The position numbers were made by a program, and so were the translations under genes. From Sphingomonas sp. (GTDB taxonomy: Bacteria; Pseudomonadota; Alphaproteobacteria; Sphingomonadales; Sphingomonadaceae): a stretch of 6,611 bases of DNA. Location of the stretch: NCBI GenBank assembly GCA_019747165.1, contig JAIERC010000293.1, positions 1-6,611 of the forward strand, read 5' to 3'. Position 1 is the first letter of the stretch. Every line of letters begins with the position of its first letter. Shown here piece after piece: positions 1-6,237 of the stretch. Below the pieces are notes generated by a model. The model worked only from the letters and a program-made list of their open reading frames with translations. It searched no databases and had not been told where the DNA came from.

Positions 1-176
1 AATCGAGCCTCAGCCGCTGGGACGTCGCGGCGGGCATTTTGCTGGTCAAGGAAGCGGGCGGCTACGTCACCGATTTTCGCGGCGGTGACAAAATGATGGA
101 ACGCAACGAGTTCCTGGCGGCGAACGATGCGCTGCATAACAAGCTGCACAAGCTGGTGGCGGGGGCGTTGCGCTAG
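1..176 (+). CDS. Inositol monophosphatase family protein (suhB-like), C-terminal fragment
   Basis: Only the last 57 codons lie in the window; the reading frame begins at base 3 and ends at TAG 174-176. The family comprises Mg2+-dependent phosphatases acting on inositol monophosphate and related sugar phosphates; bacterial SuhB members also bind RNA polymerase or ribosome-assembly factors. The fragment opens with the diagnostic second family motif WDVAAG (fragment residues 6-11), whose Asp is a metal ligand, followed by the conserved ILLVKEAGGYVTDFRGG stretch and by FLAANDALHNKL, the usual C-terminal helix. The catalytic N-terminal motifs (the GExE and DPxDGT regions) lie outside, so activity cannot be judged. 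Substrate is uncertain: it could be SuhB, CysQ-like or histidinol-phosphatase-like, with SuhB the likeliest from the sequence around WDVAAG. Confidence 0.88.
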   Translation, partial: SSLSRWDVAAGILLVKEAGGYVTDFRGGDKMMERNEFLAANDALHNKLHKLVAGALR

Positions 177-220
177 GACCAGGCTCGACAATCACGGCAG
201 ATGCGGCAGGATGGCGAACC

Positions 221-619
221 GTGGAAACGTTGTTCATATTTCCTGAGGCTGGCACACGTCATGCGCATGTAGACGAGTGGCTTGCCAAGCACGACAACGA
301 GATTGGAAAGATTGCCCGCATCTTGGTCGATCGCGTGCGCAGCTGCGGTGACGATATACGAGAGTTGGTGCACGATGGCCGCCCGACCTTGTGCGTCGAA
401 ATGGCGGCCTTTGCCTATGTCGACGCCTATTCGCGCCATGCCGCGATTGGCTTCTTTGAAGGTGCATCATTGCCCGATCCTGAAAAGCTATTGCAAGGTC
501 AGGGCAAAAGAATGCGGCATATCAAACTGCGCACGCTTGACGAGGTGGCACTTCCTTCGCTGCTAATGATGATCGATGCTGCCTATCACGACATGCGCCG
601 CCGGCTGGGCTTGGATTGA
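221..619 (+). CDS. DUF1801 domain-containing protein
   Basis: A 132-residue soluble protein with no signal peptide or membrane segment. The central and C-terminal parts match the DUF1801 (YdhG-like) pattern: a conserved hydrophobic strand region (CVEMAAFAYVD, residues 63-73), then IGFFEGASLPDPEKLLQGQGK (the family's 'F-x-GA-x-L-x-DP...L-x-G-x-GK' block), then RHIKLRTLDEV and a final helix. The biochemical role of this family is unknown. I chose the GTG at 221 because AGGA at 208-211 sits nine bases upstream; the nearby ATGs at 201 and 211 are in other frames. Hand count gives G or C at the third position of 82 of 132 codons, with ATA, AGA, CGA and CTA present, against 25 of the first 30 in the aldehyde dehydrogenase gene here. 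That hints at a later arrival. It stands alone, 44 bases after the phosphatase gene. Confidence 0.8.
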   Translation: METLFIFPEAGTRHAHVDEWLAKHDNEIGKIARILVDRVRSCGDDIRELVHDGRPTLCVEMAAFAYVDAYSRHAAIGFFEGASLPDPEKLLQGQGKRMRHIKLRTLDEVALPSLLMMIDAAYHDMRRRLGLD

Positions 620-631
620 GCGCCGATCAAT

Positions 632-1819
632 CTATCCCATCATCTCCACCGCCACTGCTGTCGCCTCACCGCCGCCGATGCACAGGCTCGCCATCCCGCG
701 CTTCCCGCCCGTCGTCTGTAGCGCGGATAGCAACGTCGCCATGATCCGCGCGCCGCTGGCACCGATCGGGTGGCCGAGGGCGGTGGCGCCGCCGTGGATG
801 TTGACGACGTCGTGGCTCAGCCCCAGGTCACGCATGGCGATCATCGCGACGACGGCAAAGGCTTCGTTGACCTCGAACAGGTCGATGTCGCTCGCCGACC
901 AGCCGGCTTTTTCCATCGCTTTGCGCATCGCGAAGACTGGCGCGGTGGTGAACAGCGACGGGGCATGGGCATGACCCGCTGTCGCGACGATCCGCGCGAT
1001 CGGCGTCAGGCCGAGCTTTTCCGCCACGGACAGCCGCGTCATCACCAATGCCGCCGCGCCATCCGAGATCGATGAGGCATTAGCGGCGGTGACGGTGCCG
1101 TCCTTCGAGAAAGCGGGTCGGAGCGTCGGGATCTTGGCCGGATCGCCCTTTAGGGGCTGCTCATCCTTATCGACCGTGACATTGCCCTTGCGCCCGGCAA
1201 TCTCGACCGGCGTGATCTCACGGTCGAACGCGCCCGAATCTTGCGCCTTCTTCGCCCGCGTTAGCGAGGCGATGGCATAATCATCCTGCTGCTCGCGGGT
1301 GAACTGATAGGCCGCCGCCGTATCCTCGGCGAAATTGCCCATCAGCTTGCCGGGTTCATAGGCATCCTCGAGCCCGTCGAGATACATGTGATCCTTGAGC
1401 ACATCATGCCCGATCCGCGCGCCGCTCCGGTGCTTCATCGACAGGTATGGCGCATTGGTCATGCTCTCCATGCCACCCGCAATCAGCAGATCGACCGAGC
1501 CCGCTGCGAGTGCATCGGCCGCCATGATCGCTGCCTGCATGCCGCTACCGCACATCTTGTTGACCGTCGTCGCCTCGATATGATCGGGCAGACCAGCCTT
1601 CAGCGCGGCCTGGCGGGCAGGGGCCTGGCCCAAACCGGCGGGGAGCACGCAGCCCATATAGATCCGTTCGATCGCCGCGCCCGATAGCCCCGCGCGCTCC
1701 ACTGCGCTGCCGACCGCCGCCGCACCAAGCTCGGTCGCCGATGCGCCCGATAGCGCGCCCTGAAAACTCCCCATCGGGGTGCGGGCATAGGAGACGATGA
1801 CGACGGGATCGGTGGCCAT
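632..1819 (-). CDS. Acetyl-CoA C-acetyltransferase (thiolase)
   Basis: A full-length 395-residue thiolase of the usual family size, which condenses or cleaves acyl-CoA with CoA (acetoacetyl-CoA to or from two acetyl-CoA) in the cytoplasm. Active-site parts are complete: nucleophile Cys90 in NKMCGSG, NEAF at 318-321, His350 in GGATALGHPIGASG, and Cys380 in CIGGGE. ANASSISDGAAA (246-257) is the usual loop between the domains. The ATG at 1819 has GGAG at 1828-1831 eight bases upstream. By alignment from memory with the Zoogloea enzyme, the pocket His156 position is Leu159 and Met288 is Phe290, so the acyl preference may not be plain acetoacetyl-CoA. It converges with the DUF1801 gene (12-base gap) and diverges from the prepilin peptidase. 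It could serve PHA synthesis, ketone-body use, or fatty or aromatic acid degradation; no neighbour decides this. Confidence 0.93.
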   Translation of the reverse strand: MATDPVVIVSYARTPMGSFQGALSGASATELGAAAVGSAVERAGLSGAAIERIYMGCVLPAGLGQAPARQAALKAGLPDHIEATTVNKMCGSGMQAAIMAADALAAGSVDLLIAGGMESMTNAPYLSMKHRSGARIGHDVLKDHMYLDGLEDAYEPGKLMGNFAEDTAAAYQFTREQQDDYAIASLTRAKKAQDSGAFDREITPVEIAGRKGNVTVDKDEQPLKGDPAKIPTLRPAFSKDGTVTAANASSISDGAAALVMTRLSVAEKLGLTPIARIVATAGHAHAPSLFTTAPVFAMRKAMEKAGWSASDIDLFEVNEAFAVVAMIAMRDLGLSHDVVNIHGGATALGHPIGASGARIMATLLSALQTTGGKRGMASLCIGGGEATAVAVEMMG

Positions 1820-1870
1820 TGGTGAAGCTCCGGTAGAGTGGATTGGTTGGCCGCGATTTAGGCCCGTGGC

Positions 1871-1877
1871 GGGAGGA
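1871..1877 (+). promoter_or_regulatory. Strong Shine-Dalgarno-like sequence ahead of the prepilin peptidase
   Basis: GGGAGGA is the best ribosome-binding match in the region between the thiolase start and the prepilin peptidase. No ATG, GTG or TTG in the peptidase frame lies 5-12 bases downstream; that window holds ATC at 1884 in frame, and the first canonical start is GTG at 1902, 24 bases away. It lies inside the frame opened by the alternative starts at 1797 and 1866. It may be a real site serving a non-canonical start, or a chance purine run. Confidence 0.35.
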
Positions 1878-1901
1878 ATACAAATCGCCTATCGACGGCG
1901 C

Positions 1902-2684
1902 GTGGATCACCTCACCGCCTCCCTGTCCGTACTGCCCGCTTGGGCATGGGCGGTCCTGTTGGGGCTGTTTGGTGCGATCCTTGGTAGCTTCATAGCGGCG
2001 CTCGTCATCCGCTGGCCGCAGGATCGATCGGTGCTCGCTGGGCGCTCGCACTGCGATGCGTGCGATGCGGTGCTGGGGCCGGTCGATCTGGTGCCGCTGC
2101 TCAGCGCACTGGCGATACGTGGCCGCTGCCGTCACTGCGCCGCGCCGATTGATCCGCTGCATTGGCAAATCGAGCTGGCGGCGCTGGCCATCGGCGTCTC
2201 GGCGGGCGCATTAATTGCCGGGCCGTCGGCAATAGCGGTGGCGCTGTACGGCTGGCTGCTGCTGACATTGGCAGCACTCGATATCACTGATTTTTGGCTA
2301 CCCGACCGGTTGACGCTCACGCTGGCGCTGACGGGCCTGGCGACGGGCCTCACCGGCATTGCGCCGCCGCTAATGGATCGGCTGATCGGTGGTGTCGCTG
2401 GCATTGCCGCGCTGTGGGCGATCGCGGCGGGATATAAGGCCTATCGCGGGCATGAAGGGCTTGGTGGCGGCGACCCGAAATTGCTCGGTGCCATCGGGCT
2501 TTGGCTGGGTTGGCAGATGCTGCCGGTGGTGGTGTTGCTGGCGGGCATGGCCGGACTTGGCGTTGCGCTGTTCTGGATGCTAAGCGGGCGTGGCGTGCGG
2601 CGCGACGATCGCCTGCCATTTGGCGCACTGCTGGCGGTTGCGGCTTACCCGGCCGCCATCGCCATGCTAATGCTACCGCTATGA
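1902..2684 (+). CDS. Prepilin peptidase (type IV leader peptidase, A24 family)
   Basis: Inner-membrane aspartic protease that cuts the leader of type IV prepilins or type II secretion pseudopilins and often N-methylates the new end. With the GTG at 1902 it has 260 residues. A first membrane segment (about 11-36, with GAILGSF) leads into the cytoplasmic loop carrying the zinc tetracysteine: Cys51/Cys54 (HCDAC) and Cys76/Cys79 (CRHC), with DLVPLLSALAIRGRC between. Catalytic Asp127 lies in LDITDFWLPD and Asp191 in GLGGGDPK. Further hydrophobic segments follow to the C-terminus. The frame is open back to ATG 1797, which would overlap the divergent thiolase gene by 23 bases; GTG 1866 is a third option. 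I prefer 1902 because homology begins just after it, but the start is uncertain. No pilin or gsp gene lies in the window, so GspO and PilD roles cannot be separated. The next gene overlaps at ATGA. Confidence 0.9.
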   Translation: MDHLTASLSVLPAWAWAVLLGLFGAILGSFIAALVIRWPQDRSVLAGRSHCDACDAVLGPVDLVPLLSALAIRGRCRHCAAPIDPLHWQIELAALAIGVSAGALIAGPSAIAVALYGWLLLTLAALDITDFWLPDRLTLTLALTGLATGLTGIAPPLMDRLIGGVAGIAALWAIAAGYKAYRGHEGLGGGDPKLLGAIGLWLGWQMLPVVVLLAGMAGLGVALFWMLSGRGVRRDDRLPFGALLAVAAYPAAIAMLMLPL

Positions 2685-3154
2685 AGAAGCTTCTGATCGT
2701 GGCGACTCTGGCTGGCATGGCGAGCCTGGCCCCTGCGGCCCCACCCCAATCAACCAACCCCAAGCCATTGCCAGTATCGATCGATGGCCTGCCGATTGGC
2801 GCGATCCCGCAACAGGAATTGCCGCCAAGCGGGTGCGCCGCTTTCCTCTGGTCGAAAACCCAAACCCAGGCGCTGGTCGCGATGATGACCAGCGATCCCG
2901 CACAAATCCGCTTTGCACCCGGTGGCACTGTCACTGATCTGGTCCGCGTCGGGCAATCCGGGCAGGGGGAGCGCGGCTTTGTGTCCGCGACCGATTATGC
3001 CGGCGGCGATTACCGGGTGCGGATCGAAATGGAAATCGTCACCCGCGGCGATTTGACCGATGGGGCGGCAATTCCGGCAGCAACGATGCGGGTCGATCGC
3101 GACGGGCATGATAGCGTGGTCGTGCCGGTTGCCGGCTTGATTGGCTGCGGCTGA
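2681..3154 (+). CDS. Exported protein of unknown function, coupled to prepilin peptidase
   Basis: I do not recognise a family. The 157-residue product begins MKKLLIVATLAG with a hydrophobic core to about residue 16 and a plausible signal peptidase I site after APAA (residue 20), so the mature protein would be periplasmic or secreted, about 137 residues. A Pro-rich stretch (21-50) follows, then a globular part with alternating strands such as YRVRIEMEIVTR and HDSVVVPVAGLIGCG. The only cysteines are Cys52 and Cys156, near the two ends of the mature chain, which suggests a disulfide. The ATG overlaps the stop of the prepilin peptidase (ATGA, 2681-2684) and no Shine-Dalgarno is visible before it, so translation is probably coupled. 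The frame is open upstream to 2501, inside the peptidase gene, but the signal peptide fixes the start at 2681. The aldehyde dehydrogenase gene starts 20 bases after its stop. Confidence 0.8.
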   Translation: MKKLLIVATLAGMASLAPAAPPQSTNPKPLPVSIDGLPIGAIPQQELPPSGCAAFLWSKTQTQALVAMMTSDPAQIRFAPGGTVTDLVRVGQSGQGERGFVSATDYAGGDYRVRIEMEIVTRGDLTDGAAIPAATMRVDRDGHDSVVVPVAGLIGCG

Positions 3155-3174
3155 AGCTAACGAAGGAAATCGCA

Positions 3175-4590
3175 ATGCCGTCGATGCAGGATATCTTGGC
3201 CGAACAGCGCGCCGCCTTCATGGCGGAATTGCCGGTGCCGATCGCGGTTCGCAAGGATCGGTTGAACCGCGCCGCCGCGATGATCGCGGACAATGCCGAT
3301 CGTTTCTGCGACGCGCTGAGCGAGGATTTCGGCCATCGCAGCCGTGAACAATCGATGGTCACCGATATTGGCGGCTCGGTCGCGCCGATCCGGCACGCAA
3401 TTAAATCGCTCGATAAATGGGCACGGCGAGACCCGCGGGCGGTGCAGTTTCCGCTCGGGCTGCTCGGAGCACGGGCCTGGGTCGAGTATCAGCCAAAGGG
3501 CGTGATCGGCGTGATCGCGCCGTGGAATTTCCCGGTGCAACTGGTGATGGGCCCGCTCGCCGGCATTTTTGCCGCCGGCAATCGCGCGATGGTCAAGACC
3601 AGTGAATTCACGCCGGCCACTGCAGCGTTGTTCGAGGAACTTTGCCCGAAATACTTCGCGCTGGAGGAACTCGCTTTTCTTTCCGGCGGGCCGGACATCG
3701 GCAAGGCCTTTGCCTCGCTGCCCTTTGATCATTTGCTGTTCACCGGCGCGACCAGCATTGGCAAACATATCCTGCATGCAGCAGCCGACAATCTGGTGCC
3801 GGTAACCCTAGAACTGGGCGGCAAATCGCCCGTGATCGTCGGCAAATCGGCCGACATCAAACAAACGACCGAGCGGGTTGCGCTGGGCAAGATGCTCAAT
3901 GCCGGGCAAATCTGCCTCGCCCCCGATTACATGATCGTGCCCGGGGATCAGGAACGGGCCGTGGTCGAAGGGCTGAAAACGGCCGCCAGCGCAATGTACC
4001 CCACCGTGCTCGCCAACCCCGATTATACCGCGATCGTCAATGATCGGCATTTCCAGCGGCTAACCGACTGGCTCGACGATGCCCGTCAAAAGGGCGCGAC
4101 GATTGAAACGGTCAACCCGGCCAATGAGGATTTCGGCGCCAGCAACGCGCGCAAAATGCCGCTCCACATCGTCACTGACGTTACCGATGACATGACGATC
4201 ATGCAGGAAGAGATTTTCGGGCCGATCCTGCCGATCCGCCGCTATGACGGCATTGACGACGCTATCGCCCAAGTGAACGCGAAGGATCGCCCGCTCGGCC
4301 TCTATTATTTCGGTACCGACGTGGCAGAGCGCACCCGCGTGACCAACCGGACGATTTCCGGCGGTGTGACGATCAACGATGTCGTCTTCCATGTCTCGAT
4401 GGAAGAACTGCCCTTTGGTGGGGTCGGCCCATCGGGGATGGGCAGTTATCATGGACCAGACGGCTTCAAGACCTTCAGCCATGCCAAGGCGGTATACCAG
4501 CAGCCCAAGATCGATGTGGCCAAGCTTGCAGGCATCAAGCCGCCTTATGGTAAGGCAACGCTGGCGAGTGTGAAGCGGCAGCTGAAGTAA
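3175..4590 (+). CDS. Aldehyde dehydrogenase, coniferyl aldehyde dehydrogenase-like
   Basis: A 471-residue NAD(P)-dependent aldehyde dehydrogenase, shorter than the roughly 500 residues of ALDH2-like enzymes and typical of the class 3-like/coniferyl aldehyde group (CalB). That group oxidises coniferyl and related aldehydes to acids. The Rossmann and catalytic parts are intact: PWNFP with Asn118, Lys141 in VKTSE, FTGATSIGK (189-197) for nucleotide binding, general base Glu213 in LELGGKSP, nucleophile Cys247 in NAGQICLAPDY, and EEIFGP (345-350), where Glu346 should hold the cofactor ribose. The C-terminal block LPFGGVGPSGMGSYHG is also characteristic. The ATG has AAGGAAA at 3163-3169 about five bases upstream. 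It is the third gene of the apparent operon and converges on the sigma factor gene with six bases between stops. The aldehyde substrate is not certain; a general aliphatic or fatty aldehyde dehydrogenase of the same class is possible. Confidence 0.9.
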   Translation: MPSMQDILAEQRAAFMAELPVPIAVRKDRLNRAAAMIADNADRFCDALSEDFGHRSREQSMVTDIGGSVAPIRHAIKSLDKWARRDPRAVQFPLGLLGARAWVEYQPKGVIGVIAPWNFPVQLVMGPLAGIFAAGNRAMVKTSEFTPATAALFEELCPKYFALEELAFLSGGPDIGKAFASLPFDHLLFTGATSIGKHILHAAADNLVPVTLELGGKSPVIVGKSADIKQTTERVALGKMLNAGQICLAPDYMIVPGDQERAVVEGLKTAASAMYPTVLANPDYTAIVNDRHFQRLTDWLDDARQKGATIETVNPANEDFGASNARKMPLHIVTDVTDDMTIMQEEIFGPILPIRRYDGIDDAIAQVNAKDRPLGLYYFGTDVAERTRVTNRTISGGVTINDVVFHVSMEELPFGGVGPSGMGSYHGPDGFKTFSHAKAVYQQPKIDVAKLAGIKPPYGKATLASVKRQLK

Positions 4591-4603
4591 CGCGGCTTAG
4601 CTG
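4579..4603. other. Inverted repeat spanning two convergent stop codons
   Basis: CAGCT (4579-4583) pairs with AGCTG (4599-4603) and AAG (4585-4587) with CTT (4596-4598), with one bulged G and an eight-base loop. The repeat covers the last codons and stop of the aldehyde dehydrogenase gene and the stop of the sigma factor gene. It could act as a weak two-way transcription end, but there is no T run on either side and the stem is short. No better terminator is visible between these genes. Confidence 0.2.
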
Positions 4604-5814
4604 ATTTCGGCTCGCCGCTGCTCAAGCCAACGCCGCTCGGCCTCGCCGGGCCCCAGGGCGAGTGCCGCGTCATAAGCCTCCCTTGCTGCGGCCTTCAGCC
4701 CCAGAAGATAGAGCAGCCCGGCGCGGACCGCGTGATAGGGCAGGAACTGCGCCAATCCGGGCACATCAAGCGCATCGACGGCGTCGAGCGCCGCTTCATA
4801 TCCAGCCACCTCGGCAAGGGCGACCGCGCGGTTCAGTCGGGTAATCGCATCGTCGCGCACGGTGAGCAGTGCGTCATAGATGGTCAGGATATTGGCCCAT
4901 GGCGGCGGCTCGGCAAGCGACCCGCGCGCGCACCATTCGGCATGAATCAGCGCCGCCACCACGCGGGGCGCGCGCGGGTTTAGCCGAGCAGCGACTGCGA
5001 AATAGGCGCGCCCCTCTCCAATCAGAGCAGCATCCCACAGTGTTGGGTCCTGTTCGGACAGCGGCACCATGATGCCCTCGGCATTGACCCGCGCGGGGCG
5101 GCGCGCCTCGGCAAAGCGCACCGTGGCGGCGAGCGCCAGCACTTCGGCCTCGTTCGGCAGCATGTTGGCAAGCGTGGCGGTGATGCCAAGCATCTCGGTC
5201 GCATAATCGGCGTGCGGCCCCTTGCCAGCGCCATCGGCATGGGCGTGGGCATAGGCCACCTCAATCGTGCTCAGCACGGCATCGAGCCGGTCAGCCCAGG
5301 CCTCCGGCCCCGGCACGTCAAAGCCAATTCCCGCCAGCGCAATTTTGCGTTTGGCGCGCACCAGCCGCTGCGCCAGCGTCGGTTCGCTGATCAGAAAGGC
5401 GCGGGCAATCTCCTCGACGCTGAGGCTACAGACCAGCCGCAACGTCAGCGCGGCGCGCGCTTCGGGGTGGATCGCCGGATGGCAGCAGACGAAGATCAGC
5501 TTCAGCCGCTCGTCGGGAATTGGGCTCGCGTCGAGCATCAGTTCCTCCGCAATGGGCTCAGGCTCGGGTTCGGGCAAAACCACGCTGGTGCGGACGGTGG
5601 CCTGACGCACCCGGTCGAGCGCCACGCGCTCCGCGACGCGATAGAGCCACGCCGCCGGATCCCGCGGGGGCGTGCTAGCCCAGGCCGCAACGGCGCGCGC
5701 GCACGCTTCAGCAAACGCCTCTTCGGCAGTATCGAGATTGCGAAACCGGGCGGCGAGCGCGGCGATGATCCTGCCGCCATCCGCGCGCGCCGCCCGATCG
5801 AGCGGATCAGCCAC
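4597..5814 (-). CDS. ECF sigma factor, ECF42 type, with C-terminal TPR-like extension
   Basis: A 405-residue alternative sigma factor. Sigma-2 occupies about residues 16-71 (NLDTAEEAFAEACARAVAAW, then DPAAWLYRVAERVALDRVRQ). A Pro-Glu linker (PEPEPEP, 81-87) follows, then sigma-4 at about 101-162 (DERLKLIFVCCHP, LSVEEIARAFLISEPTLAQRLVRAKRKI). The remaining 240 residues form the long helical extension typical of ECF42 proteins, which work without a classical anti-sigma factor; the extension is reported to be needed for activity. Instead of the NEGY-type motif I expect after sigma-4, it has IEVAYAHAHADGAGKGPHAD (184-203). I chose GTG 5814, which overlaps the upstream DGPF gene by eight bases (GTGGCTGA); GTG 5847 would add 11 residues with no family match. 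The linked DGPF gene is the standard ECF42 partner and probable target. It converges on the aldehyde dehydrogenase gene. Confidence 0.9.
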   Translation of the reverse strand: MADPLDRAARADGGRIIAALAARFRNLDTAEEAFAEACARAVAAWASTPPRDPAAWLYRVAERVALDRVRQATVRTSVVLPEPEPEPIAEELMLDASPIPDERLKLIFVCCHPAIHPEARAALTLRLVCSLSVEEIARAFLISEPTLAQRLVRAKRKIALAGIGFDVPGPEAWADRLDAVLSTIEVAYAHAHADGAGKGPHADYATEMLGITATLANMLPNEAEVLALAATVRFAEARRPARVNAEGIMVPLSEQDPTLWDAALIGEGRAYFAVAARLNPRAPRVVAALIHAEWCARGSLAEPPPWANILTIYDALLTVRDDAITRLNRAVALAEVAGYEAALDAVDALDVPGLAQFLPYHAVRAGLLYLLGLKAAAREAYDAALALGPGEAERRWLEQRRAEIS

Positions 5815-6148
5815 CCTGGGCGAGGACGGGGCGAATCTCGATGGCACCGTCGGCGGCCAAGGGGACGTCCTTGGCGATGGCGATCGCGGCGTCGAGATCG
5901 GCGGCCTCGATCACATAATAGCCGCCCAGCTGTTCGCGGCTTTCGGCAAAGGGACCGTCGTGGATGCTCGTGCTGCCGCCAGTCGTGCGCACGGTCGTGG
6001 CGGTCGCGCTACCTTGCAGCCCGTTGCCGCCGACGATCGACGCGCCATGCTTCTGGCCAAACGCCATATGCTTGGCGACAATCGCTTCGAAGGCGCCAGG
6101 TGCGGCATAATGGGCTTCGTCTTCAACGATCATCATCACGTATTGCAT
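5807..6148 (-). CDS. DGPF/YCII-related protein linked to ECF42 sigma factor
   Basis: A 113-residue soluble protein of the YCII-related/DGPF family (alpha-beta barrel fold). It opens MQYVMMIVEDE, carries the name-giving DGPF at 64-67 inside SIHDGPFAESREQLGGYYVI, and ends with the usual ADLDAAIAIA helix and AIEIRPV strand. The His63-Asp64 pair resembles the His-Asp dyad proposed as catalytic in YciI, but no reaction is known for the DGPF branch. I chose ATG 6148 because it begins the family N-terminus and has AAGGA at 6156-6160 seven bases upstream. The longer frame to 6274 would run into hmgA and adds nothing family-like. Its stop lies inside the start region of the sigma factor gene, so the two are co-translated. 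A candidate ECF42 promoter lies upstream at 6199-6225. Confidence 0.9.
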   Translation of the reverse strand: MQYVMMIVEDEAHYAAPGAFEAIVAKHMAFGQKHGASIVGGNGLQGSATATTVRTTGGSTSIHDGPFAESREQLGGYYVIEAADLDAAIAIAKDVPLAADGAIEIRPVLAQGG

Positions 6149-6198
6149 CGCTTTATCCTTCCCTAAGGCGACCGCGCCGACCGCGATCGTACCCAGGA

Positions 6199-6225
6199 GA
6201 CGGTCGAAGGGGAGCGGAATCGACA
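6199..6225 (-). promoter_or_regulatory. Candidate ECF42-dependent promoter of the DGPF-sigma operon
   Basis: On the minus strand TGTCGA (6225-6220) is followed after 17 bases by CGTC (6202-6199). From memory, the target motif reported for ECF42 sigma factors is TGTCGA at -35 and CG(A/T)C at -10, so both halves and a typical ECF spacing are present. Transcription would start near 6190, leaving a leader of about 40 bases before the DGPF ATG. The -35 element lies 12 bases past the hmgA stop. TGTCGA also occurs by chance elsewhere in the window (for example 418-423), so the position and the paired -10 carry the weight. Confidence 0.6.
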
Positions 6226-6237
6226 GCGCGCAAAAAA

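Noticed and set aside
185..190. TGTCGA on the minus strand between the phosphatase and DUF1801 genes; further copies at 418-423 (+) and 1438-1443 (-).
   Set aside because: No gene start lies suitably downstream (the first points back into the end of the phosphatase gene, the others are inside coding regions), so these are chance copies of a six-base word.
1820..1901. Weak -35/-10-like words (for example TTGTAT and TAAATC on the minus strand) between the divergent thiolase and prepilin peptidase genes.
   Set aside because: Each matches the consensus at only about three of six positions; promoters for both genes may lie here but none can be pinpointed.
1545..2168. Long minus-strand frame running across the thiolase start and into the prepilin peptidase.
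   Set aside because: Antisense or out-of-frame shadow of two well-supported genes in GC-rich DNA; the composition is Arg/Pro/Ala-rich with no recognisable domain.
3559..3579. GCCGGC, then a five-T run, then GCCGGC: looks like a hairpin inside the aldehyde dehydrogenase gene.
   Set aside because: It encodes the conserved AGIFAAGN stretch in the middle of an intact domain and is explained by coding constraint; an internal terminator is unlikely.
3157..3777. 206-residue minus-strand frame opposite the aldehyde dehydrogenase.
   Set aside because: Shadow of the coding strand; no plausible ribosome site or domain, and the plus-strand gene is intact with all catalytic residues.
5815..5847. Longer start of the sigma factor at GTG 5847.
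   Set aside because: The 11 added residues read the DGPF gene in another frame and do not match the family; GTG 5814 gives a short stop-start overlap typical of coupled genes.
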